Part shown: positions 1 to 7,616 of the stretch, in pieces | Position numbering within the stretch: the stretch's first letter is position 1 | Layout of the letters: each line of letters begins with the position of its first letter | From: Cyclobacteriaceae bacterium | GTDB lineage: Bacteria; Bacteroidota; Bacteroidia; Cytophagales; Cyclobacteriaceae | DNA length: 40,663 nucleotides | Direction of reading: 5' to 3' | Assembly (NCBI GenBank): GCA_026129485.1 | Contig: JAHCHY010000027.1 | Location: forward strand, 1-40,663 | Program-made: the position numbers and the translations under genes | The notes under the pieces: model-generated | Told to the model about the DNA's origin: nothing | The model's database searches: none | The model's input: the letters and a program-made list of their open reading frames with translations, nothing else

Positions 1-173
1 AAATTATGGCCAGCAACCCGCGTAAGATTGCCGAGATACAAATTACTTTTTCACACCCGGGCCTGGTGGCTACAGATGCTCAAAAGCAAAAATTAAAGCA
101 GGCAGCGCTTACCTGCCCGGTTGCCCTTAGCCTGGCCGATAGCGTAAAGCAAACTGTTGTGTTTAATTTTTAG
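1..173 (+). CDS. OsmC-family protein, C-terminal fragment (5' end outside window)
   Basis: An open frame enters from the left edge (codons from position 3) and gives 56 residues ending QTVVFNF before TAG at 171-173. The segment SNPRKIAEIQITF, then a helix, then TCPVALSLADSV matches the end of OsmC/Ohr-type proteins, where the Cys of the CPV motif is the second of the two conserved redox cysteines. OsmC proteins reduce organic and fatty-acid hydroperoxides in the cytoplasm. The first cysteine lies upstream of the window, so activity cannot be judged. The 3' end overlaps the convergent ytxJ gene by 11 bp. A thiol peroxidase beside a bacillithiol-linked redox protein makes sense as context, but the two are on opposite strands and are not an operon. 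Confidence 0.75.
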   Translation, partial: IMASNPRKIAEIQITFSHPGLVATDAQKQKLKQAALTCPVALSLADSVKQTVVFNF

Positions 174-525
174 AAGCTCCATTGACAGGTAGCGCCTGTT
201 TTATTTCGTTCAGGTCGATTCCGAAATGAGATTGTGCATAAACCGGTTTGCCCTGGCAGATTACAATGGCCTGTGGCGATTCGTGCTCAACATCAAATTC
301 CGCAGCTACCTGGTTGGATACTGACCTGTAAGCAATCAAATCCAGGAAATAAGGCTTTACTGCTCCGGGCAACCCGGTGGTGTTCCAGTTGCGCTCCACG
401 CGATCCAATACCGCGCGGCTAATGGAGCATCGGGTGCTATGCTTGAAAATCATTACAGGCTGTTGATGCGATTCGGCCCTGATGGCTTCGAGCTGACCGG
501 CTTCTGTTAGTTCAAACCAATTCAT
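163..525 (-). CDS. ytxJ: Bacillithiol system redox-active protein YtxJ
   Basis: A 120-residue thioredoxin-fold protein. The segment MIFKHSTRCSISRAVLDRVE carries the monothiol TRCxIS motif (Cys33) typical of the YtxJ/DUF2847 family, which co-occurs with bacillithiol synthesis and is thought to act in de-bacillithiolation or thiol exchange in the cytoplasm. The length is normal for the family. A second Cys lies near residue 90 (VICQGKPV). The ATG (523-525) overlaps the TAA of the upstream repeat-protein gene as TAATG, so translation is probably coupled and the gene is transcribed with that protein. The 3' end overlaps the OsmC gene by 11 bp. bshC, a bacillithiol synthesis enzyme, lies in this window at 14852-16417, so the thiol itself is probably made here. 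Confidence 0.85.
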   Translation of the reverse strand: MNWFELTEAGQLEAIRAESHQQPVMIFKHSTRCSISRAVLDRVERNWNTTGLPGAVKPYFLDLIAYRSVSNQVAAEFDVEHESPQAIVICQGKPVYAQSHFGIDLNEIKQALPVNGASKN

Positions 526-3119
526 TAGTCATACAGATCTTTCCACAATTCTTTTTCCTTCTTGTCGTAGCGGGGCTTGCGCACCTTGTCCTTAACCGCA
601 TCGGGTTGCGTGCTCTGGCGCTTGAATATTCCCGCCCAGAATAACTTGATATTGGTAAAAATGGTTCTCTCGCCTTTTACATTGTTATCGCGGTTGTGTG
701 CAAACGTGGCATCCGGAAAATGCTTTTTATGGTTGAACTTATTCATGCGAATGTTACCCTGGTAATCGCCAATGCGGGCGTATGCTCTTCCGGGTGCGAT
801 TACTTTTAATGCATCCTTATCGGCATTAGGGGCGTGCCGGTAATTTTTGGTTAACCGCGCTTTGCCCGCGTATGAGGTAGCATCAGCAAATGATTTGGAG
901 TACTTAATGGTTTTAAGCGAAGCATCGGCACTGCTCGGGTTGTGCTTGTATTCCCAATAGCGTTTCATAATGCCGGAGTATTCACTGGCTTTGATGGTTG
1001 CCCGCGCAGGCGGCAGGCCGGGTAAGGCCCCTTTTGCCGATAGCTTATTTTTACCGGTTTCGCGTTGTTTAACCCGCGTGGTAATGGAGTTTACGGTATA
1101 CACATTTTCGTATGGGCTATGCTTTTTCAAAGCCTCTTCTGCGGCATTGGGGTTACGCACATATTCGCGTTTTAAAAGCGGCAGCCTGATCTTGCCCGAG
1201 TACCCCACCTCGCTGGCCTGTTTGCCGGTTGGCGTTCGCGGAGGTAAAGGCTGTTCCTTGTTGTTCCAGAGCTGGCCGCTTATGCTGCCTCCGCCTTTTT
1301 CAGGTTTGCGTGTACGATCATAGCCTGCCCAATCGTACCCTTCGCGGCTGAATGACTTGCGGGCGAAAGGTAAATTGCCCTGGAACCTGGCAGCCTTACT
1401 GGCGGAGTATTTGGCAGGCAAGGGCTGCTCCTTGTTATTCCATAGCTGCCCGCTTACACTGCCTCCGCCTTTCAGGGGCTTGCCTGCCCTGGCATAGCCG
1501 GACCAGTCATATCCTTCGCGGCTGAATGATTTTTTACGCCCGCGAATGTCGCCACTGTATCCGTAGCCTGCCTGGCTGAATTGTTTGGGGCCGCCTTTTA
1601 TGTTGCCTGTATAGCTCAATCCTTCCTGGCTGAAATTCCGCGAGGCGCGATCCTGGCGGAAGAAACCTTTGTAGTTGCCCTGGAAGCGGGCAGCCCGCTG
1701 ATCCAACGGCTGACGCACGGCTATGGGCATGTTGTTATTGTTTCTTCTGAATCCGCTAATGCTTCCGCCACCTTTAGGAGGCCTGGAAGTTCTGATGTTA
1801 CCAGAATAGCTTAACCCGGCCTGGCTAAAGCTGCGTTCTATCCTGGGCGTAGTGCCCCGGTAATTGGCCTGCATGTTGGCCGATTTTGGATTGCCCGGCC
1901 CACGCACAGGTATGGGTGCATTACGGGTGCCTTTCATTTTGGCTGAAATACTACCGCCACCCTTAACCGGTTTTATTCCGCGCAGCTTGCCCAGATCCTT
2001 GCGCATAAAATTGGCATTTGCTCCCGGTGCTTTTGCCATCAGGGGTTGATTGGATCTGTATTTTCCGGTTACCGAGCCGCCCCCTTTTTCCGGTTTAATA
2101 CCCTTTAGCCGGGCAAAGTCGCGCTTCATATAATTGCCGCCTATACCGGGTTGCCGGGGAGCCAGCGGCTTGTTCGATTTGTATAGCCCGGTTACCGAAC
2201 CACCGCCTTTTTTTGTTTTAACTCCGCTTAAGCGGGAAACATCCTTCTGAAGCATTCGTGCACTGAAGCCCGGCTTAATCCTGGGGTTGTCGCCACGTTC
2301 GCCTGCCACCTGGTTCTGGCGGCCTGCGCTTCTGCGGATAGCATGACCGGAAATATCACCTTTCCAGGCACGCTCACCCCGCCTGGAGGCAGTGGCGTAA
2401 CCTGATCTGAATGTGCCTTTGTAGGCACGATCGCCCCGGTCTTTTCGACCATAGTAAGGATCACCCGACCGGACGATCGGGTTTTCCGGTGATCGGAAAT
2501 TTTTGGTGCGTAAAGGTCTTCCTGCAAGATCGGTAGTAACAGCACGTTCGCCTTTCGAGTATTTTCCCCAGTACACATTTTTGCGCCCGCGTGTTACATA
2601 GGCTTGTGAGTTGGAACGTGGCGTTATTCTTTTTTTACGACCGGGCGGATCGTTATGGGTTTGCAATCGCGCCAAACGCGAAAGCTCTTTGCGGTTATTA
2701 TATGCTCTTTCTGGCGATTTGGATGAATGATTAACAAAGGGCCCTTTCTGCGGATAGATATTGGCGCGGCCCGCGTTGATGGACCGGGAACGGATACCTG
2801 CCGTCTTGCCGCCAATCGGTTTACCGGCCTGATCGCCCGATCGCCTCGAGGCTTTGTAAGGCGATGGCGCAGAATGTATTGCCCGTTGCGCTGAAGATTG
2901 GTTGAGTGTACGGAGCTTATACCCGGCAATATCTTTAGTGGTGGCTTTCTCTTTTCGCTTAACAGATTTAGCCCGTGTTTGCCGGATAGTTTTTTTGTTA
3001 TTAATAGGCCGTTTGTCCTGGGCAAGACCATCTTCTGCCGTAAGGCAAAACAACGCAACTAATCCCGTAAGGATCAGCACATGCATGCGCCTAAATAAAG
3101 AAGTAGTCCGGCTCTTCAA
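525..3119 (-). CDS. Secreted, basic, repeat-rich protein of unknown function
   Basis: An 864-residue protein I do not recognise as a named family. An N-terminal hydrophobic stretch ending near GLAQ (about residue 34) looks like a signal peptide. The rest is low-complexity, rich in G, S, N, K and R, with few acidic residues. Three repeat types are visible. KGGGS[IV][ST] occurs six times (residues 304, 345, 386, 449, 550, 608). Around it are [YW]-[STA]-G-x-[IYA] units such as YSGNIR, YSGDIR and YAGKAR. An N-terminal unit [KR]-x-G-[ED]-R-A occurs at about 188-252. C-terminal P-N-A-x-x-x-A-L-K-like units occur near 657, 728 and 764. It probably lies in the periplasm or at the cell surface. The start is uncertain: TTG at 3119 gives a basic signal-peptide n-region (KSRTTSLFRR), while ATG at 3086 would start at MHVLILTG. 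The TTG sits in a TATTTTG string that could instead be a -7 promoter box. It overlaps ytxJ by one base. Confidence 0.8.
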   Translation of the reverse strand: MKSRTTSLFRRMHVLILTGLVALFCLTAEDGLAQDKRPINNKKTIRQTRAKSVKRKEKATTKDIAGYKLRTLNQSSAQRAIHSAPSPYKASRRSGDQAGKPIGGKTAGIRSRSINAGRANIYPQKGPFVNHSSKSPERAYNNRKELSRLARLQTHNDPPGRKKRITPRSNSQAYVTRGRKNVYWGKYSKGERAVTTDLAGRPLRTKNFRSPENPIVRSGDPYYGRKDRGDRAYKGTFRSGYATASRRGERAWKGDISGHAIRRSAGRQNQVAGERGDNPRIKPGFSARMLQKDVSRLSGVKTKKGGGSVTGLYKSNKPLAPRQPGIGGNYMKRDFARLKGIKPEKGGGSVTGKYRSNQPLMAKAPGANANFMRKDLGKLRGIKPVKGGGSISAKMKGTRNAPIPVRGPGNPKSANMQANYRGTTPRIERSFSQAGLSYSGNIRTSRPPKGGGSISGFRRNNNNMPIAVRQPLDQRAARFQGNYKGFFRQDRASRNFSQEGLSYTGNIKGGPKQFSQAGYGYSGDIRGRKKSFSREGYDWSGYARAGKPLKGGGSVSGQLWNNKEQPLPAKYSASKAARFQGNLPFARKSFSREGYDWAGYDRTRKPEKGGGSISGQLWNNKEQPLPPRTPTGKQASEVGYSGKIRLPLLKREYVRNPNAAEEALKKHSPYENVYTVNSITTRVKQRETGKNKLSAKGALPGLPPARATIKASEYSGIMKRYWEYKHNPSSADASLKTIKYSKSFADATSYAGKARLTKNYRHAPNADKDALKVIAPGRAYARIGDYQGNIRMNKFNHKKHFPDATFAHNRDNNVKGERTIFTNIKLFWAGIFKRQSTQPDAVKDKVRKPRYDKKEKELWKDLYD

Positions 3120-3196
3120 AATATGGACAATAAACAGGCTAAGATAAGGAAAAAGCGGAAGCCGCTCTTTGCTCTCAGGTTAACGTTTCAATTCGC

Positions 3197-5236
3197 TCAG
3201 AATTTTAGAAGGGTTTCTATTCTGCTTTTTAACCGGCCTTTCGGCAAAAAATTCTGCTCAAGTGTAGCGGCAAACGGAATAGCGGTATCCAAGCTGGCCT
3301 CGCGCATTACAGGTGCATCGAGATATTGAAATGCGTGCTCACCAATCCATGCGGCAATCTCAGCTCCAATGCCCCCGGTAAGCGTATCTTCATGCAATAC
3401 CAAAACGCGGTGGGTTTTCTTTGCGGTTTCCAGCACCGCTTCTTTATCCCATGGTAGTAATGTGCGCAGGTCAAGCACATCGGCCGAAACATCGGGTAAT
3501 TGCCTGAGTATTTCCTGTGCCCAATGCACGCCCATGCCGTACGTAATAATGGAGAGATCGCTGCCTTCGCTTACCCGGTTTGCCTTGCCGACTTCTATGG
3601 TGTAATAATCATCCGGAATGGTTGCCTTGATAGAGCGATACAAGAGCTTATGCTCAAAATAGAGATACGGGTTCGGATCGTTAAACGCAGCACACAACAA
3701 TCCTTTGGCATCGTACGGGTTGGATGGATACACAATTTTTAAACCGGGGGTGTGGAAGAACCACGCTTCGTTGCTCTGGCTGTGGAACGGCCCGGCAGCC
3801 GTGCCGGCACCGGTTGGCATACGTACTACCACATCGGCAGGCTGGCCCCAGCGCCAATGGGCTTTGGCCAGGTTATTGACAATCTGCGTCATCCCTTCCG
3901 ATACAAAATCGGCAAACTGCATTTCAACCATAGCCTTCATGCCTTTTATGGACAGGCCCAGCCCGGCCCCGATAATGGCCGACTCGCACAGGGGCGTGTT
4001 GCGCACCCGGTCTTTGCCAAACTTTTCCACAAAACCTTCCGTGATTTTGAACACCCCGCCATAGTCGGCAATGTCCTGCCCCATCAGCACGAGGTTATCG
4101 TGGCGTTCCATGCTTTGGCGAAGGCCATCGCTTATGGCATCGATAAAACGTTTTTCAGATGACCTCACCCCTGCCTGTCCGGCAGGCAGGCCCGGCCCCT
4201 CTCCAGAGGAGAGGGGAGAGATGACGCTTTGATTAAACGGTGCATGCACATCATCCAGCTCCGTTAGTGTATCGGGTTGCGGAAGGGTTTCCTTGAACGC
4301 TTCTTCTAAACCGGCTTCAATTTCTTTTTTGATTTTTTTACGAAGCGCATCCCTGTACTTTGCATCGATTACACCTTCGGCAATTAAATATTGCTCGTAA
4401 TTTTCTACCGGGTCTTTCTTGGCCCAGGCATCCATCAATTCTTTGGGAACATACCTGGTGCCGCTGGCTTCTTCATGTCCGCGCATGCGGAAGGTAAGGC
4501 ACTCCAATAATACAGGGCGTGGTTTTTTACGCATTGATTCTGCGAGGTTCTTTGTGGTATGATAAACTTCAAGAATGTTGTTGCCGTCTGCCTGTATGCC
4601 CTCAATGCCATAACCAATCGCTTTATCAACAAATGCCTTGCAGCGAAATTGTTCCCGGCTTGGCGTTGATAACCCGTAGCCGTTGTTTTCAACCACAAAG
4701 ATTACCGGTAAATCCCACACGGCTGCCACGTTGAGGGCTTCATGAAAATCGCCTTCGCTGGTTCCGCCATCGCCATTAAAAACTACGGTAACCTTCCCTG
4801 CCTGTCCGGCAGGCAGGTTTTCTTTTTTTAATATGGAAGCAAGCGCAATACCATCGGCTACTCCGTTTTGCGGGCCAAGGTGCGAGATCATGCCTACAAT
4901 ATGATGCTCGTTGCTGCCAAAGTGGAAAGACCTGTCGCGCCCCTTAGTAAAGCCCGAAGCCGTACCCTGCCATTGCGCAAACAGCCGGGCAAACGGAATA
5001 CCGCGCCCCGTAAATACACCGAGGTTGCGATGCATGGGCAGGATGTATTCGTCTTTTTCCAATGCTTCGGTAATGCCTACGGCAATAGCTTCCTGCCCGA
5101 TGCCGCTAAACCATTTGCTGATTTTGTTTTGCCGCAGCAAAACCAGCATTTTTTCTTCTATAAGTCTGGGGAACAGGATGGTTTTGTAGAGGTGTAGCAA
5201 TATATCGTTTGGATAATGCTGGCGATTATACTTCAT
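3197..5236 (-). CDS. 2-oxoacid dehydrogenase E1 component, alpha and beta subunits fused
   Basis: Thiamine-diphosphate dehydrogenase that decarboxylates branched-chain 2-oxoacids or pyruvate and passes the acyl group to a lipoyl E2. The E1-alpha half (about residues 10-330) has SGIGQEAIAVG and the TPP motif GDGGTSEGDFHEA...ENN (155-185). The E1-beta half (about 362-679) has LMGQDIADYGGVFK, GLSIKGMKAMVEMQFADF and LDLRTLLPWD. Alpha/beta fusions of this kind are common in Bacteroidota. I start at ATG 5236 (MKYNRQHYP, 679 aa), because a further 22 residues upstream would lie over a probable promoter. Two LPAGQAG heptapeptides (residues 141-147 and 350-356) are encoded by identical 21-bp palindromes. 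The second interrupts SPLSSGEGPG...VRS, itself a repeat-derived peptide in the interdomain linker. Substrate specificity cannot be told from sequence. No E2 or E3 gene is adjacent. Confidence 0.9.
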   Translation of the reverse strand: MKYNRQHYPNDILLHLYKTILFPRLIEEKMLVLLRQNKISKWFSGIGQEAIAVGITEALEKDEYILPMHRNLGVFTGRGIPFARLFAQWQGTASGFTKGRDRSFHFGSNEHHIVGMISHLGPQNGVADGIALASILKKENLPAGQAGKVTVVFNGDGGTSEGDFHEALNVAAVWDLPVIFVVENNGYGLSTPSREQFRCKAFVDKAIGYGIEGIQADGNNILEVYHTTKNLAESMRKKPRPVLLECLTFRMRGHEEASGTRYVPKELMDAWAKKDPVENYEQYLIAEGVIDAKYRDALRKKIKKEIEAGLEEAFKETLPQPDTLTELDDVHAPFNQSVISPLSSGEGPGLPAGQAGVRSSEKRFIDAISDGLRQSMERHDNLVLMGQDIADYGGVFKITEGFVEKFGKDRVRNTPLCESAIIGAGLGLSIKGMKAMVEMQFADFVSEGMTQIVNNLAKAHWRWGQPADVVVRMPTGAGTAAGPFHSQSNEAWFFHTPGLKIVYPSNPYDAKGLLCAAFNDPNPYLYFEHKLLYRSIKATIPDDYYTIEVGKANRVSEGSDLSIITYGMGVHWAQEILRQLPDVSADVLDLRTLLPWDKEAVLETAKKTHRVLVLHEDTLTGGIGAEIAAWIGEHAFQYLDAPVMREASLDTAIPFAATLEQNFLPKGRLKSRIETLLKF
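4161..4216. repeat. Composite repeat: outer GGAGAGGGG-type palindromic element split by a 21-bp palindrome
   Basis: If 4170-4190 is removed, the flanks join as GACCTCACCCCCGGCCCC followed by TCTCCAGAGGAGAGGGG. I recall this as a very common dispersed Bacteroidota element, translated in other proteins as PLSxGEGPGVR. The inner inverted repeat CCCCTCTCC / GGAGAGGGG (4196-4216 region) can form a hairpin. It falls in the linker between the E1 alpha and beta domains and keeps the reading frame. Confidence 0.75.
4170..4190. repeat. 21-bp palindromic mini-repeat, copy 1 (nested)
   Basis: Arms CCTGCCTG and CAGGCAGG are perfectly complementary around the 5-base loop TCCGG. On the coding strand it reads LPAGQAG, exactly seven codons. 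It is identical to the copy at 4797-4817 and sits inside another repeat. Confidence 0.9.
4797..4817. repeat. 21-bp palindromic mini-repeat, copy 2
   Basis: Base-for-base identical to 4170-4190. It encodes LPAGQAG in the loop just before the TPP-binding strand of E1-alpha. Removing it joins ...KKEN to KVTVVFNGDGG, which reads like an uninterrupted E1-alpha. Confidence 0.9.
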
Positions 5237-5255
5237 GCTTTTATTTTGAATAATG

Positions 5256-5287
5256 CAATATAAAGGGGAGAAAAATATTCGGTCAAA
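5256..5287 (-). promoter_or_regulatory. Possible promoter of the E1 fusion gene
   Basis: On the minus strand TTTG (5284-5287) is followed after 21 bases by TATATTG (5256-5262), close to the Bacteroidota TTTG / TAnnTTTG pattern, about 20 bases before the ATG at 5236. The -7 box is imperfect. The 5237-5425 gap also has to hold the divergent antiporter promoter, for which I see only a poorly spaced TTTG (5385) and TAGATTG (5405). Confidence 0.35.
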
Positions 5288-5425
5288 TCGAAAACTCGTC
5301 AAAGATAAGTATTGTAACCTGTCTTTTATTTATCGGCATAGCCGAAACAGGATGCAGTGTAATTTTTAAAACAGGTGTATGTGATTTGATTACATTTACC
5401 CCGGTAGATTGTTAAGTGATTTAGT

Positions 5426-7582
5426 ATGATAGAATTTTTCAAAGACTTAGTGCATGATTTTGAACTACCACTGGCAAATCCTGTACTTATTTTTTCATTG
5501 ATTTTGCTAATCATATTGTTATCGCCCATGCTTCTTCGGAAAGTAAATATCCCGGGTATTATCGGGTTAATACTTTCCGGGGTGGTAGTTGGCCCGCACG
5601 GGTTTAACATTTTGGAAAAGAGCTCGGCCGTTGAACTGTTTTCTACCATCGGGCTACTGTATATCATGTTTATAGCCGGCCTGGAGCTGGATATGAACGA
5701 GTTTAAATCAAACCGAAATAAGAGCCTGGTTTTTGGCTTGTTTACATTCATTTTCCCATTATCGATCGGGTTCCCGGTTTGCTATTACTTTTTACAATAT
5801 GATTTTAATGCAAGCCTTCTTACGGCCAGTATGTTTGCCACGCATACTTTGGTTGCGTACCCGATTGTGAGCAGGCTGGGGGTTTCCAAAAATCAGGCGG
5901 TTGCCATCTCTGTGGGCGGAACGATACTGACTGATACGGCTGTACTGATTATCCTGGCCGTAATTATGGGTAACCACCAGGGAAGTCTAACACAGGAATT
6001 CTGGATTCGCCTGGGAGGCTCATTGGCAATCTTTGCCGTTATTATCTTCTTTATAATTCCCCGCGTGGCCAAATGGTTTTTTAAAAAGCTGGAAAGCGAA
6101 AAACACTCGCATTACATTTTTGTTTTATCCATCGTTTTTTTTGCAGCCTTCCTGGCCGAGGTTGCCGGTGTTGAACCGATTATAGGAGCGTTTGCTGCAG
6201 GGCTGGCGTTGAACAAGCTCATTCCGCACTCATCGGCATTAATGAACCGGATTGAGTTTATCGGCAACTCGCTATTCATTCCTTTTTTCCTGATCAGTGT
6301 AGGTATGCTGGTGGATGTGCGTATAATTTTAAGCGGCCCCGCAGCGCTTATTGTAGCCGGAACACTTTCGGTAGTGGCGCTTGCCGGAAAATGGGTGGCC
6401 GCCTGGTTTACCCAACTGGTGTTCAGGTATTCGAAAGCGCAACGGCAATTAATATTTGGATTGAGCAGCGCACATGCGGCAGCCACACTGGCGGTAATCC
6501 TGGTTGGCTACAGGGCGCAGATACTGGATGAGAATATTTTAAACGGAACAATCATCCTGATTTTAATTACGTGTATCGTGGCATCGTTTGCTACAGAGAA
6601 GGCTGCCAAAAAAATTGTAGTTGAAACGGAACAGGATCCCACTGCTTTTGATAGCGCAAAACCGGTTCATAACGAACATATTTTACTCCCCATTGCCAAT
6701 ATGGAAAGCATCGAAAAGCTGCTGGAGTTTACCGTGCTTATTAAAGATAAAAAATCGGCTAACCCGATATCATTTCTTTCGGTGGTGTCTAATAATAACG
6801 AAGCGGAGGCCAATATTATACGAACCCGTAATAAGCTGGAAGATTTTGTTAAGCAGGCATCGGCATCTGAAAACAAGCTTAATATCATTGCCACCATAGA
6901 TCATAACGCAGCCAGTGGCATAGCCCGAATTGCGCGCGAGATTATGGCTGATTTTATTGTGTTAGGCTGGCCCAGGCGGGCAGGCATTTTTGATAAGCTT
7001 TTGGGCGAGAAAATTGAAAACATATTAAACAATACCGACAAAACCGTATTCATTTGCCATTTGGAAAAACCTATGGTAGTTAACAGAAGAATTTTTGTTG
7101 CTGCCCCGCCCTTAACCGAGCACGAAGTTGGTTTTGAATTATGGGTTTCAAAAATTGCCAAGCTGGGGCAGGAGCTTAGCGTTTCCGTTCAGGTATATTG
7201 CAACGAAGCCACATCCAAAGCGCTGGAAAAGCTAATGAGGAAAGAAAAATTTTCAACCCCCATCACAATAGCATTGTTTAATGATTGGGAAGACTTCCTG
7301 ATCTTATGCAGAGATGTAAGGGTAGATGACCTGTTTGTATTAATTTCTGCCAGGAAAGGAGCTACTTCATATTCAAGCTTGCTGGAAAGCATACCGCTGA
7401 AATTAGAGAAGTACTTCCCGTACAACAGCAAACTCTTAATTTATCCGCAGCAGTTTAACCAGAATTTTATGGATAACGGGTTTGAAGATTTTACAGCCGA
7501 GCCCTTAAACAAAGGAATAGAAACCCTTCAAAAAATAGGAAAAGGCATTGGCAACATCTTTAAGAAAGAAGCTGAGGATTAA
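5426..7582 (+). CDS. Cation:proton antiporter (CPA2 type) with C-terminal universal-stress-like region
   Basis: A 718-residue inner-membrane protein. Residues from about 18 to 400 form a dozen hydrophobic segments with the Na+/H+ exchanger (CPA2, KefB/NapA-like) signatures IPGIIGLILSGVVVGPHGFN, GLLYIMFIAGLELD and VEPIIGAFAAGLALN. Proteins of this type exchange Na+ or K+ for protons in pH and osmotic control. After residue 415 a cytoplasmic region begins HILLPIANMESIEKLLEF and includes FIVLGWPRRAG and TVFICHLEKP, resembling one or two UspA-like domains that may sense nucleotides or stress. There is no TrkA-N domain of the KefC kind. It is divergent from the E1 gene, and an M16 peptidase follows after 34 bp, so these two may share a transcript. 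Confidence 0.88.
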   Translation: MIEFFKDLVHDFELPLANPVLIFSLILLIILLSPMLLRKVNIPGIIGLILSGVVVGPHGFNILEKSSAVELFSTIGLLYIMFIAGLELDMNEFKSNRNKSLVFGLFTFIFPLSIGFPVCYYFLQYDFNASLLTASMFATHTLVAYPIVSRLGVSKNQAVAISVGGTILTDTAVLIILAVIMGNHQGSLTQEFWIRLGGSLAIFAVIIFFIIPRVAKWFFKKLESEKHSHYIFVLSIVFFAAFLAEVAGVEPIIGAFAAGLALNKLIPHSSALMNRIEFIGNSLFIPFFLISVGMLVDVRIILSGPAALIVAGTLSVVALAGKWVAAWFTQLVFRYSKAQRQLIFGLSSAHAAATLAVILVGYRAQILDENILNGTIILILITCIVASFATEKAAKKIVVETEQDPTAFDSAKPVHNEHILLPIANMESIEKLLEFTVLIKDKKSANPISFLSVVSNNNEAEANIIRTRNKLEDFVKQASASENKLNIIATIDHNAASGIARIAREIMADFIVLGWPRRAGIFDKLLGEKIENILNNTDKTVFICHLEKPMVVNRRIFVAAPPLTEHEVGFELWVSKIAKLGQELSVSVQVYCNEATSKALEKLMRKEKFSTPITIALFNDWEDFLILCRDVRVDDLFVLISARKGATSYSSLLESIPLKLEKYFPYNSKLLIYPQQFNQNFMDNGFEDFTAEPLNKGIETLQKIGKGIGNIFKKEAED

Positions 7583-7616
7583 TTTACAGGTGTTGGCTGC
7601 AAGTATATAGTAAGGT

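Noticed and set aside
970-2049. Plus-strand open frames opposite the repeat protein
   Set aside because: They are antisense shadows of the GC-biased repetitive gene; none has a signal, a domain or operon context, and the minus frame explains the region.
525-3119. CRISPR-like regular spacing of near-identical DNA segments
   Set aside because: The repeats are in-frame protein repeats with variable spacing and synonymous divergence, not constant repeats with unique spacers.
3123-5197. Several 60-136-codon plus-strand frames across the E1 gene
   Set aside because: Conserved E1-alpha/beta motifs run continuously on the minus strand, so these are shadows.
5237-5302. N-terminal extension of the E1 fusion to position 5302
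   Set aside because: The added residues are not E1-like and lie over the probable promoter; MKYNRQHYP fits better.
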